DNA from: Streptomyces albus subsp. albus
GTDB lineage: Bacteria > Actinomycetota > Actinomycetes > Streptomycetales > Streptomycetaceae
Direction: 5' to 3'
NCBI RefSeq assembly: GCF_000725885.1
Contig: NZ_JODR01000004.1
Span: forward strand, 124,001 to 188,000
Length of the DNA: 64,000 bases
Position numbers and translations under genes: made by a program. The notes below the pieces were generated by a model. The model did no database searches, was not told the DNA's origin, and worked only from the letters and a program-made list of their open reading frames with translations. Positions 27,494-35,430 of the stretch are shown here, one piece after another. The number at the start of each line of letters is the position of its first letter. The stretch's first letter is position 1.

Positions 27494-28366
27494 GTGCCGG
27501 AAATCCTGGGGTCGGTGACCGGATCCCCATGGGTCTACGCGGTCATCGCCGCCTCCGTGCTGCTCGACGTCTTCGTCCCCGTGCTGCCCAGCGGAGTCCT
27601 CGTGATCACCGCGGCGACCGCCGCGGCCGGGACCGCCGACGCCGCCGCCGGTCTGTCCGGGGCCGCCGCCCGGCACGCGGCCGAGAGCGGTCAGTTGTTC
27701 GAAGTGCTGTGGCTGGTGCTGTGCGCGTCCGGCGCCTCCGTCGTCGGCGATCTGGTCGCCTGGCGGCTGGCCTGGCGCGGCGGCGACCGCTTCGACCGTG
27801 CCGTCGCCCGCTCCCCCAGACTGGCCTCCGCGCAGGAACGGCTGGGCCTCGCCCTGGCCAAGGGCGGCGGCGCCCTCGTCGTCCTCGCCCGCTTCGCACC
27901 CGCCGGACGCTCCGTCGTCAGCCTCACCGCCGGCGCCGCACACCGCAGCGCCCGCGACTTCGTGCCCTGGTCGGCGCTGGCGGGAGTCGCCTGGGCCGGC
28001 TACAGCGTGGGTCTGGGCTACCTGGGCGGACAGTGGCTGGGCGCCGGCTGGCTCGGCACGGCCGTCTCCGTCCTCGCCCTCGTCCTCGCCGGCGGGCTCG
28101 CCGCGTATCTGATACGGCGTGAGCGCGCGGAGCAGCCGCCCGGTCCCGCCTCCGACGGGACGGACGACGAGCCGGTACCGGCCGCCGAAACCGTTCTGCC
28201 CGGCCCCGCCACACTCGCCGCGCTGCCGCCGGCACTGCCCGCCCTGCGCGTCGTCGGCCTCCACGGCACCGGCACGGCCGTCCCCACCTCACGCCGCGCC
28301 CCCGACACCGCCCTCGGGGAGAGCGCCGTCACCGGGGGCGCTCCGGCCGGGTCAGCGCCCGCGTGA
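27494..28366 (+). CDS. DedA-family (VTT-domain) membrane protein
   Basis: 290 aa from a GTG with GGGGA upstream. There are about five membrane segments. The DedA/VTT pattern includes VFVPVLPSGVLVITAAT, GDLVAWRLAWRGGDRFDR, LVVLARFAPAGRSVVSLTAG and WAGYSVGLGYLGGQW. ARFAPAGR with the conserved Arg/Pro corresponds to the re-entrant loop. DedA proteins act as lipid-carrier flippases or proton-driven transporters. The last 90 residues are a cytoplasmic disordered tail whose end overlaps the convergent GH18 gene by 38 bp. Confidence 0.9.
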   Translation: MPEILGSVTGSPWVYAVIAASVLLDVFVPVLPSGVLVITAATAAAGTADAAAGLSGAAARHAAESGQLFEVLWLVLCASGASVVGDLVAWRLAWRGGDRFDRAVARSPRLASAQERLGLALAKGGGALVVLARFAPAGRSVVSLTAGAAHRSARDFVPWSALAGVAWAGYSVGLGYLGGQWLGAGWLGTAVSVLALVLAGGLAAYLIRRERAEQPPGPASDGTDDEPVPAAETVLPGPATLAALPPALPALRVVGLHGTGTAVPTSRRAPDTALGESAVTGGAPAGSAPA

Positions 28367-29459
28367 ACTCCCACGGCCGCTGCGGTACGCCCGAGCAGCG
28401 GTCCTGCGCCGGATAGGGCAGCCCTCCGCAGGGCCGGTCCCGGTTGACGGACCAGAACGCCAGCCGGGCCAGCCCGTGCGCGCGGGCGAACCGCGCGATG
28501 ACGCGGAAGTCCCCGGGCCCGAGCACCTCCTGATGCCCGGTGATGCCGTTCATGGTGGAGATCCCGCTGTGCGCCCAGGCGGTGGCCTCGTCGTAGCCGT
28601 ACGCCGACCGCAGCCGCGCGGCCAGCCCCTCGGCCGCGCGCACGGTGGCGCGGGCCATGTCCACCCGGCGGGCCTCCTGCACCTCCGCCTCGTTCCTGGG
28701 CGGCGAACCGAAGGCGAACGGCATGATGGTCCAGCTGTCCGGCTCCACCCCGGCGCGGGCCGCCGCGTCGATGAGCCGTGCGTCCGGGCCGGTACGCCCG
28801 CTGGGCAGCGTCACATGGACCGTCAGCCCCGGCTCGGCCGCCCGCAACCGGGCGAGGGCCTCCACCGTCTTGCGGCGGGCCGCCGCGCTCGCGTACGCGC
28901 TGGTCTCGATGTCCACGTCGATCGCCCGCAGCCCGTACGCGCCGATCACCTTCCGGTACGCCCCGGCGAGCGCCGCCGCGTCCGCGCAGTCCTGCTCCAG
29001 CTTGCGGCCGGTGCCGCCGCCGAAGGAGACGACCGGCTCCCCGCCCGCCGCCCGCACCGCGCGCACGGCACGCTCGTCGGCTCCGCCCCGCAACGGCCGC
29101 ACCCCGTCCCAGCGCGGCTCGCAGTGCCCCGCGCTCAGCACGAACGCGAACGTGAAGCCGTCCACGCCGGTCGCCCGCAGCAGTACGCCCGGAGCGGGCG
29201 GATCGCCCCAGCCGAGCGACAGATACGGACTCACCGCGGGCCGCGCCACCCGCGAGGCACCCCCACCACGCGCCCCGTCACGGACGGGGACGGGGACGGC
29301 AGCGAGGTGCTCACCGCCGTGGTGCCGGCCGACGGGGCGGTCCTGGCCGGCTGCGGGCAGGGACGCGCCGAGCAGGGCGAGGCCCAGCAGGGGCAGCGCG
29401 AGGGCACGCATGAGACGGGGGCGGGGCGGCCGGCTCCGCGGCGTCGGGGTCCCGGTCAT
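28329..29459 (-). CDS. Secreted glycoside hydrolase, GH18-like (chitinase class)
   Basis: 376 aa with an N-terminal signal (LMRALALPLLGLALLGASLPAAG; Arg-Pro-rich n-region). The TIM-barrel markers are YLSLGWGDPP, VVSFGGGTGRK, LRAIDVDIE (the DxxDxDxE catalytic strand, first Asp replaced), TVHVTLPSG and LARLAFWSVNRDRPC. The final Glu of IDVDIE is the catalytic acid. Nearest relatives are the single-domain bacterial chitinase or lysozyme-like GH18 proteins. Activity on chitin or peptidoglycan fragments is inferred. Confidence 0.85.
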   Translation of the reverse strand: MTGTPTPRSRPPRPRLMRALALPLLGLALLGASLPAAGQDRPVGRHHGGEHLAAVPVPVRDGARGGGASRVARPAVSPYLSLGWGDPPAPGVLLRATGVDGFTFAFVLSAGHCEPRWDGVRPLRGGADERAVRAVRAAGGEPVVSFGGGTGRKLEQDCADAAALAGAYRKVIGAYGLRAIDVDIETSAYASAAARRKTVEALARLRAAEPGLTVHVTLPSGRTGPDARLIDAAARAGVEPDSWTIMPFAFGSPPRNEAEVQEARRVDMARATVRAAEGLAARLRSAYGYDEATAWAHSGISTMNGITGHQEVLGPGDFRVIARFARAHGLARLAFWSVNRDRPCGGLPYPAQDRCSGVPQRPWEFTRALTRPERPR

Positions 29460-29715
29460 ACGGCCATCCCTGTCCGGCCCGCCGACGGACGGTGCGGCCC
29501 ACCCGTCCCGTTCCTACGATGTGATGACCGCACCGGTCGCAACCGGCCCAGCACTCCCCCCCTCGCCCCGGGCAGGGCACGCGACGTTCACGTGGCCGCC
29601 ACACCCAGTACACATAAACTCACGAGTACGACCACATCCCATCAGTCCACCGCTCTGCCTGACCCACCCCGTTACCCGTGGCTACGATCCGGCTCGCATC
29701 CACTCAGGGGGGTAC

Positions 29716-30501
29716 ATGAGCAAGCACGCGCACCAGCCGCAGCACCAGCCCTATCCGCCCCAGCAGTTCGGGGCACAGCAGTACGGGGAGCAACAGCCCT
29801 ACGCGGAGCAGCACTACGCGGAGCAGTCCTACGCGGAGCGGCCGTACGGGGGACAGCAGTACAGCGGACCGCAGCACCACGAACCGCAGTACGGGCACCA
29901 CCCCGGCGAGCAGCCCTACGGCGAGGCGCCGTACGGCGCGGAGCAGCACAGGGCGGAGCAGCACCCGCCGCAGCAGTACCAGCCCCAGCCGCCGCCACCG
30001 CCCCGGAAGAAGCGCACCGGCCTCAAGATCACCCTCGGCCTGCTCGCCGCACTCGTCGTCGTCGGCGGCATCGCCTCGGTCCGGGGCGGCGAGGAGGGAA
30101 CGACGGAGGCCAAGCCCGACAAGAAGGCCGCGGCCCCCGCCGAGGACGCCGAACCGCAGAGCGGCGCCAAGAGCGGCGCGAAGGCCGGCAGCGCCGCCGA
30201 GGACGGCAAACAGTCGGCGAAGTCCCAGACCGAGCAGTTCAAGGCGCACATCGAGGAGACGGGCACCGCGCAGCAGAAGGAAGCCGCCAAGTACGTCACC
30301 AGCGTGACCGGCGCCGACAAGCGCAACGACATCATGGACTCCGCGGAGATCCACACCGACTACACCGGAGGACTCACCGGCCCCCACAACGGCGACGGCA
30401 AACTCCTCGCCTCGGCGTTCGCCACCTGGAAGCACTCCAAGAACGGCCTCGTCACCGTCTACGACGCAGAGGGCCAGGTCCTCTCCAACGGCAACTACTG
30501 A
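29716..30501 (+). CDS. QY-rich single-pass membrane protein
   Basis: 261 aa. The ATG is preceded by CAGGGGGG. Residues 1-100 are Gln/Tyr/Pro/His repeats (QQYGEQQPYAEQHYAEQ), then a basic stop and one membrane helix (LKITLGLLAALVVVGGIASV), then an Ala/Lys/Glu-rich linker. A folded C-terminal domain of about 75 residues starts SQTEQFKAHIEETGTAQQKEAAKYVTS and ends VTVYDAEGQVLSNGNY; it is recurrent in Streptomyces membrane proteins but has no known function. Single gene. Confidence 0.85.
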   Translation: MSKHAHQPQHQPYPPQQFGAQQYGEQQPYAEQHYAEQSYAERPYGGQQYSGPQHHEPQYGHHPGEQPYGEAPYGAEQHRAEQHPPQQYQPQPPPPPRKKRTGLKITLGLLAALVVVGGIASVRGGEEGTTEAKPDKKAAAPAEDAEPQSGAKSGAKAGSAAEDGKQSAKSQTEQFKAHIEETGTAQQKEAAKYVTSVTGADKRNDIMDSAEIHTDYTGGLTGPHNGDGKLLASAFATWKHSKNGLVTVYDAEGQVLSNGNY

Positions 30502-30781
30502 CCACCCCCACCCACCGGGACCGGCCCGCACTACGGCCCCCTCCGCACGGGAACGCCGCGCGGGCGCTCCGGCCCTGTGCCGAGGGGGACGAGCTGTGCC
30601 GAACTCCGGTCGCAGAGGCCGTCAGGGGCACAGGCCCGCCGAAGGTGTGCACCAACACCACGTCGTACCCGGAACACCCGAAGTACCCCAAGCCCCGCCA
30701 CCACGGCAACAAGGGGAAGTGACCGTCACGTTGGCGGGCAGGGCAGGCGCTTTCCCGGTGGCGGAGGGGTCCCGCTCGGAC

Positions 30782-31132
30782 ATGATCGCCCGCATGGCCT
30801 CGACGGTGACGAACACAGCGATCGACTGTGCGGACGCCTACCAACTTGCGCTGTTCTGGAGCGCGGTGACGGGACACCCGCTGCATCCCGAGGACGGACC
30901 GGGGGACGACGAGACCGAGATCATGATGCCCGGCGGGACGGCCCTGCACTCCAAAGAGGACCCGGAGCCGAAGCCGGCGAAGAACAGACTCCCTCTGTGC
31001 CTACGTCCGAACACCTCGCGGGACGCGGAAGTCGAACGACTGCTGGCACTGGGCGCCTCCCTGGCCGTCGGTCACCGCAAACCTGTCGGCTGGGGCTGGG
31101 CCGTCCTCGCCGACCCGAACACGCCAGACTAG
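30782..31132 (+). pseudogene. VOC-family (glyoxalase-like) protein, C-terminally truncated
   Basis: 116 aa reading MIARMASTVTNTAIDCADAY, with the single-domain VOC pattern (LALFWSAVTGHPLH, RLPLCLRPNTSRDAEVERLL). It stops at GWAVLADPNTPD, where relatives continue LADPEGNEFC and a final strand carrying a metal ligand. The break coincides with the change to the more A/T-rich island at about 31.1 kb, so the 3' end was probably lost by insertion or deletion. It may still be transcribed but is unlikely to be active. An in-frame ATG at 30794 is an alternative start. Confidence 0.7.
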
Positions 31133-31245
31133 CAAATCTGCAGGAAACCCCCTGGTCAGCGCATAGAAGGGCCCCGGCCCGTGCGCCACGGGGTAGGCAC
31201 ACGGACGGGGCGTCGGGTCCGGTACGTGGGAGCGTTACCGGCTCA

Positions 31246-31419
31246 TCACTCCCGTGGTTCGCGGTACTCCGCGTACCGCTTCATGATCTCCCCGGCCGCG
31301 TCTGCGATCTCGTCTTGCCGTTCCTCAGACGTGTTGGGGTCGTGGTACTCGTTAGACAGCGCGCCCATTTCCCGCGCGTCATCGAACACTTCATCGTTGT
31401 CCGGCACTGTTCTTCTCAT
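31246..31419 (-). CDS. Small acidic hypothetical protein
   Basis: 57 aa, MRRTVPDNDEVFDDAREMG ... IMKRYAEYREPRE. Charged, predicted helical, rich in Glu/Asp/Arg, no membrane segment. No domain recognised. Last of a run of six minus-strand micro-genes opposite the XRE/TPR regulator. Weak ribosome binding site. Confidence 0.55.
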   Translation of the reverse strand: MRRTVPDNDEVFDDAREMGALSNEYHDPNTSEERQDEIADAAGEIMKRYAEYREPRE

Positions 31420-31499
31420 TACCGTCTGCTATGGAATTCCAACGACCAGCCTCGTCCGTGCGTCTTGGGGGAGTGACACACGGACGGGACCGGTCCTTC

Positions 31500-31673
31500 T
31501 TACTGGCTCTGCTCTCGCACACAGTCGAGACAGACCCAGCACGTGCGTGCGATGAGTCGCGTCCTCTCCGGAGGGTGCATTCCGCACCCCTTGGAGGGGC
31601 CCGAGCGGTCCGGCAGATCGCGCTTGATCAGCATTCCGATTCGCTGTCGGTTGCTCAGCGGCTCATCACTCAT
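31500..31673 (-). CDS. Small Cys-rich (zinc-ribbon-like) protein
   Basis: 57 aa starting MSDEPLSNRQRIGMLIKRDL with GGAGG nine bases upstream. KGCGMHPPERTR followed by TCWVCLDCVREQ gives C-x2-H and C-x2-C-x2-C groups able to bind zinc. It overlaps the preceding 34-codon gene by 8 nt, so translation is probably coupled. Function unknown. Confidence 0.6.
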   Translation of the reverse strand: MSDEPLSNRQRIGMLIKRDLPDRSGPSKGCGMHPPERTRLIARTCWVCLDCVREQSQ

Positions 31674-31770
31674 CGTTGCCGTCCTCCTGCTCCGGTTCGG
31701 GGTCCGGCGCCGCAACAGTCTCGTTCTCGTACACGTCGTAACCGTTCACCTCATTGCCGTCTCCTCCCAT
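31666..31770 (-). CDS. 34-residue acidic peptide
   Basis: A very short frame preceded by an excellent GGGAGGTGACAGC ribosome binding site. The product, MGGDGNEVNGYDVYENETVA plus an acidic tail rich in Pro/Glu/Asp, is strongly anionic with no signal or membrane segment. Its stop overlaps the next start (ATGAGTGA). It could be a leader or coupling peptide, a small regulator, or a precursor peptide; nothing in the window modifies peptides. Confidence 0.5.
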   Translation of the reverse strand: MGGDGNEVNGYDVYENETVAAPDPEPEQEDGNDE

Positions 31771-31853
31771 GCTGTCACCTCCCTTCGTCGGTGGTGCTGC
31801 TCTTTGTTCACCCCGGCGCGGGGCTGTCCGTCACGTCATCCCGCACCGGGGGT

Positions 31854-32000
31854 CTATGCGCCTCGGGTAGCTACTCCGAGAACGAATCCGCATGCGCCGC
31901 TGACCGTGATGATGAAAAGCGGGCCCGCTGCCGCGCCGAATCGGCGGATAATGCTTCGCAGCGGCCTCGTACGCCTTTGCGCCCGGTGGGTGGCTGTCAC
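31854..32000 (-). CDS. 48-residue single-pass membrane peptide
   Basis: GTG start overlapping the previous stop (GTGA), with GGAGGAGGG upstream. The basic N-terminus THRAQRRTRPLRSIIRR is followed by one hydrophobic segment, AAAGPLFIITVSGACGFVLG. It is too short for the usual gene callers, but spacing and ribosome binding site support it. Function unknown. Confidence 0.55.
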   Translation of the reverse strand: MTATHRAQRRTRPLRSIIRRFGAAAGPLFIITVSGACGFVLGVATRGA

Positions 32001-32179
32001 TTGGCGCCCTCCTCCCGGAAACGCGAAATGCGCCGGAGATCCTTCGCGTACCGGTATTCGATTGCCTGGCATCCGTCGCGCTGGATGCCATACAGGTAGG
32101 GCGCCGGACCGTTCACACTGACGACGACGCACGGCGTGCGGGTCTGCGCGTCAAGGAGCCGGTCATCCTTCTTCCACAC
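31997..32179 (-). CDS. 60-residue hypothetical protein
   Basis: A GTG start with AGGAGGTGCGCC immediately upstream gives VWKKDDRLLDAQTRTPCVVV ... YAKDLRRISRFREEGAK, a small basic beta-rich protein. It overlaps the upstream 64-aa gene by 17 nt and the downstream membrane peptide by 4 nt. No recognised domain. Confidence 0.6.
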   Translation of the reverse strand: MWKKDDRLLDAQTRTPCVVVSVNGPAPYLYGIQRDGCQAIEYRYAKDLRRISRFREEGAK

Positions 32180-32357
32180 GGCGCACCTCCTTGCGGTCGC
32201 CGTGGGTGGGGAAGCGGTGCGTGCGGAACAGGTCGGTGAGTTGCCTGAGTTCATCAGGGCTGAGTGCGGCTCGTGCGACGGAGGATTCGAACCACTGGCA
32301 CACCCCGCATGGCCGGGGGCTCCCCGTGTCGGGCTGTACTCCGTTACGGTGACTCAC
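32163..32357 (-). CDS. 64-residue CxxC hypothetical protein
   Basis: GTG start with AAGGAG ten bases upstream. SPRPCGVCQWFESSVARAAL carries a CxxC, followed by a helical segment SPDELRQLTDLFRTHRF. First gene of the minus-strand micro-operon, divergent from the XRE regulator, whose start lies 154 bp away. Function unknown. Confidence 0.6.
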   Translation of the reverse strand: MSHRNGVQPDTGSPRPCGVCQWFESSVARAALSPDELRQLTDLFRTHRFPTHGDRKEVRRVEEG

Positions 32358-32468
32358 TGTTGGCGTGCTCCTTACTCGTGCGCCGACCGGCCCCAGAGCG
32401 TGTGGCGCGCTGCTGGGGCACCTTCATGCGAGCGAAACCAAGTCTGGCCGCGTGTCCAGCAGTTGGGC

Positions 32469-32505
32469 AGTCACTCGCCGGTGACTACTGGTGACTGGCT
32501 ACCCT
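32469..32505 (+). promoter_or_regulatory. Candidate operator and leaderless promoter of the XRE regulator
   Basis: AGTCAC (32469-32474), GTGACT (32481-32486) and GTGACT (32491-32496) form an inverted plus a direct repeat. TACCCT at 32500-32505 is placed as a -10 whose start point would fall on the ATG at 32512, and no ribosome binding site precedes that ATG. A related GTGACTCAC lies at the start of the divergent operon. Confidence 0.5.
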
Positions 32506-32511
32506 GGGTGC

Positions 32512-33687
32512 ATGGACGCGTACGGGGACTTCCGGGCAGCGGTTCGGCGGGAGATGGAACGGCGCGGCGTGGGCGTCAAGGCGGTGGCGGCCCGCACCCA
32601 CTACAACCACGCCTTCTTGTCACGCGTGCTGTCGGGCCGACAGCGGCCAAGCGCCAAGCTTGCCCAGGAGCTAGACAGGTACCTGGGGGTGGGGGGCGCC
32701 GTTGTGGCGCTGTACGAGGGGCGCACGCCCGCCGGTTCGCCGGATGGTGGATTGGCCCCTCTGCCAGGCATACACAGCGTTGATGAGGCACAGCTTGCGC
32801 CCACGATCCGGCGACTCAGCCGTCGCTTGATCACACTCGATAATGAACTTCACGGCTTGCCTATCGCCGAATCTGCTACTCGGGCGTTCAAGGCCGCCCG
32901 GCGCCGATTGAAAGGCGGAATTGGCTCTGCCTATGAAAGGGACGTACAGGCAGCGGCGGCGGAGCTAGCGGAAATTGCAGGATGGGCGTGTTTCAACGAG
33001 GGATACACAGATGCGTCCGGCCTGTTTTCACGTGAGGCGCTGGGCTTGGCTCGTGAATCCGGGGACCGTGGTATTGAGCTGCTGACGTTGCAGAACCTTG
33101 CAATGCTCGCCGGATGGACTGACCAGCCGCATGAGGAACTGACGATCGCTCAGACGGTTATCGCGGACAGGGCCCTGCACCCCCGGGTTGAGGCCATGTT
33201 CCGGGCTCGTGAGGGTCAGGGGCTAGGCCGTACTGGCGACCACACGCGTTCTGCACGGGCGTTCGCCCGTGCGCGTTCGCTCCTACAGGAAGCCGCCCCC
33301 TCTGACGGCCCGGAATGGGCATGGTGGGTATCCCCCGCAGAAATCGACAGACAAGAGGGCAGGGTACGGAGCACAACGGGACGTTGGAATGACGCGATTC
33401 CCGTTCTGCGGCGTGCCACCAATGGGAGTCCGGAAAGCCCAGCGGTCGGATACCGGCAAGCCGCCGCTGTCTGGCTGTTGGACAGCTTGTTGTCAGTGCA
33501 GGCATGGCGGGATGCCCAGGAAACGGCCGAAGCGCTGGTACTGGCAGTACGTGAAACGTCGTCGCGTGCAACGCTGGGAAACTTACGAAGGGTGCTGAGT
33601 CGCGATACGAGCGCAGCCCCAGCGGACCTTCGTGACTCTCTTGACGGTGTGCGCGCCGCGCTTGCGCAAGATCCGTTTAGGCTGTAA
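32512..33687 (+). CDS. XRE-family HTH/TPR transcriptional regulator
   Basis: 391 aa. The HTH occupies residues about 8-60 (VRREMERRGVGVKAVAARTH, NHAFLSRVLSGRQRPS). The rest is TPR-like helical repeats (about 110-380), as in peptide- or ligand-sensing regulators common in streptomycete accessory regions. Probably leaderless. Codon use is visibly less G/C-biased than in the core genes (for example TTGATCACACTCGATAATG). It faces six micro-genes on the other strand and presumably controls them. Confidence 0.88.
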   Translation: MDAYGDFRAAVRREMERRGVGVKAVAARTHYNHAFLSRVLSGRQRPSAKLAQELDRYLGVGGAVVALYEGRTPAGSPDGGLAPLPGIHSVDEAQLAPTIRRLSRRLITLDNELHGLPIAESATRAFKAARRRLKGGIGSAYERDVQAAAAELAEIAGWACFNEGYTDASGLFSREALGLARESGDRGIELLTLQNLAMLAGWTDQPHEELTIAQTVIADRALHPRVEAMFRAREGQGLGRTGDHTRSARAFARARSLLQEAAPSDGPEWAWWVSPAEIDRQEGRVRSTTGRWNDAIPVLRRATNGSPESPAVGYRQAAAVWLLDSLLSVQAWRDAQETAEALVLAVRETSSRATLGNLRRVLSRDTSAAPADLRDSLDGVRAALAQDPFRL

Positions 33688-33786
33688 CGAAAAAGCCCCC
33701 GCACCAACCGGCAGGTTCACCGCTCAGCGGGATCGTTCTGTAACGATGCCCAGCTTTCCGCCAGTCGGGAGAAACTAGCGCGCGTC

Positions 33787-34332
33787 ATGAGAGGGGCATC
33801 GGAATCACCTGACGCATATTCGAAAATTCACGATGCGGAGCGTGCGCAAATAAATCAGGGAATAAACGAGCTCCCTGATGGCTTGGGGCCCAAGCACGAC
33901 GATGTCGTCGACCGGATGCGGCGCGCCGGTGCGGGGATAGGCACCATGGAGGCGATAAAAGAGGACATCGTTGGCGACAAGGCAAGCGGTGAACTGGACA
34001 AGATCCAATGGAAGTCGAAGATCAAATACCATGTCATCGGCGGGTTTCTGACTCCTGTTGGAGGCGGCCTTGGGGACCCCCTACAGCGATTCGTCGACAC
34101 GTGGGCCTGGAATGACGCCAACGAGCAGAGTGCGAGTGTGAAAAAGGCGCTGGATGAAAAGAACACTGAACAGTGGCTTTCCTCCGATTTCCAAATCCGC
34201 CATATGGTGAATCATTGGGCCACTTCTTCCGGGTACGCCGAGGATGACTCCGGCGTGACCACCCTGAAGTCCCGGGAAGCCATGGGCCAGCGCAATGACG
34301 CACGTCGTGATGTTTCTCAATATTTGAAGTAG
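33787..34332 (+). CDS. Hypothetical protein, possibly a truncated larger protein
   Basis: 181 aa, MRGASESPDAYSKIHDAERA ... REAMGQRNDARRDVSQYLK. Helical and charged, with a central Gly-rich membrane-like stretch (YHVIGGFLTPVGGGLGDPLQR). It resembles the C-terminal part of long secreted/WXG-associated streptomycete proteins, so it may be a 5'-truncated gene or a stand-alone fragment. No clear ribosome binding site. The next gene follows after 18 bp, suggesting one transcript. Identity not recognised. Confidence 0.5.
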   Translation: MRGASESPDAYSKIHDAERAQINQGINELPDGLGPKHDDVVDRMRRAGAGIGTMEAIKEDIVGDKASGELDKIQWKSKIKYHVIGGFLTPVGGGLGDPLQRFVDTWAWNDANEQSASVKKALDEKNTEQWLSSDFQIRHMVNHWATSSGYAEDDSGVTTLKSREAMGQRNDARRDVSQYLK

Positions 34333-34350
34333 TGAGGCGAAGGATGAACG

Positions 34351-35430
34351 ATGCAGCGTAACCGTGTTGTGGCGGCGTCCTTGGTTGCCTTCTGCTGCGT
34401 CCTGGTGGGTGCGCTTCTCGTGGCTCGTGAGGCGAAGGACGGCCGATTCAAGCCGCTTTGCCGTGGTGCCGTTCAGGAAGAGACGGCTCGTTTGGCTATC
34501 GGTGGTGGAGGAGTTGAAACCGTCAGTTCCGACGATTCCGGCTCGCCGAGATCCGACGGACTGTCCGTGGAGTGTGAAGCCAGGGCAGAAGACCGGTCAC
34601 GGCACGTGACCTTCTCGGTGGGAGACTCCGACTTCGCCCCGGACGTTCTCGATCGGACTCTCCATGACAATTTGTTCACCGGAGATATTTCCTCCCCTTT
34701 GGGAGCCGAGTGGCCAGGAACTTTCACTGTGGAGAGTCCAGGTATCGCACACGCGACTGTGGTACTCAAGTGCAGCTCCGGCGAGCATGATTACTTGCTC
34801 CTCAATGTCAAGTCATTGCTTTCTGACGCGGGCACCTATTTCTCCCGGAGCAAGAAGGAGAGACTCAGGCTGGCCCAGGCAGCTGCTTCAATGAGCAGCG
34901 AAGCGGACAGACAGTGGAAGTGCGGAGCCCAGCTGGGCAAGAAGATTCGCCAAGCGCCTGCCGACCCGCTCAGAAGCCACCCGGAGCCGCTGTCCGAGGC
35001 GACAGGGACGTGTCGCAGCATGCGACAGCTTGCTCCGATCGCCGGTAAATGGGGCATAACCCAAGCCATCGGAACAGAACTAGCTGAGAAGAGTACGACT
35101 CAGGACTGCCTGCTCATCAATGACAAGGGAAAGAGGGTATACCGGCTGTCAGCCCTGAGCGGCCCTCTCGCCCAGGGGTACCGTTCTTCCAGCAGCGTGC
35201 TGGGCGACGTGCAGGGCAAGTCGGGCCGCGAAGAAAAGGGCGGAGGCTGGGCCTGGGCCAGTGCACAGTGTCCGCAAGGGGAACCAACAGCGCTTTTCAC
35301 GGCTGCGAGTACGAGGCTCGGTGAGGAGGACCGGGTCAAGGTGAGCGCCGACTTCGAGAGGGCCATGCTGAAGGCATTCGGATCAGACATGGCCGCATTG
35401 CACGGCTGCGGGAAACCGGCACTGCCATGA
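34351..35430 (+). CDS. Membrane-anchored extracytoplasmic hypothetical protein
   Basis: 359 aa. ATG preceded by GAAGGA. An N-terminal membrane anchor or signal (VVAASLVAFCCVLVGALLVA) is followed by a large extracellular part with paired cysteines (PLCRGA, VECEAR, LKCSSG, WKCGAQ, GTCRSM, QDCLLI, AQCPQG, HGCGKP). No catalytic motif seen. Eight regularly dispersed cysteines imply disulfides. It probably works with the preceding gene, the two being almost contiguous. Function unknown. Confidence 0.7.
   Translation: MQRNRVVAASLVAFCCVLVGALLVAREAKDGRFKPLCRGAVQEETARLAIGGGGVETVSSDDSGSPRSDGLSVECEARAEDRSRHVTFSVGDSDFAPDVLDRTLHDNLFTGDISSPLGAEWPGTFTVESPGIAHATVVLKCSSGEHDYLLLNVKSLLSDAGTYFSRSKKERLRLAQAAASMSSEADRQWKCGAQLGKKIRQAPADPLRSHPEPLSEATGTCRSMRQLAPIAGKWGITQAIGTELAEKSTTQDCLLINDKGKRVYRLSALSGPLAQGYRSSSSVLGDVQGKSGREEKGGGWAWASAQCPQGEPTALFTAASTRLGEEDRVKVSADFERAMLKAFGSDMAALHGCGKPALP

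Noticed and set aside
30595..30722. Short frame ending CTNTTSYPEHPKYPKPRHHG
   Set aside because: No plausible start with a ribosome binding site and no family. Possibly a remnant, but not supportable.
31133..31245. Attachment site at the VOC truncation point
   Set aside because: No sequence matching the tRNA-Val 3' end could be found here by eye; only the composition change and truncation are solid.
32281..32302. tRNA T-arm-like sequence GATTCGAACCACTGGCAC as a possible attachment-site remnant
   Set aside because: It lies inside a well-supported 64-aa gene, lacks the remaining tRNA arms, and does not match the tRNA-Val 3' end beyond a few bases.
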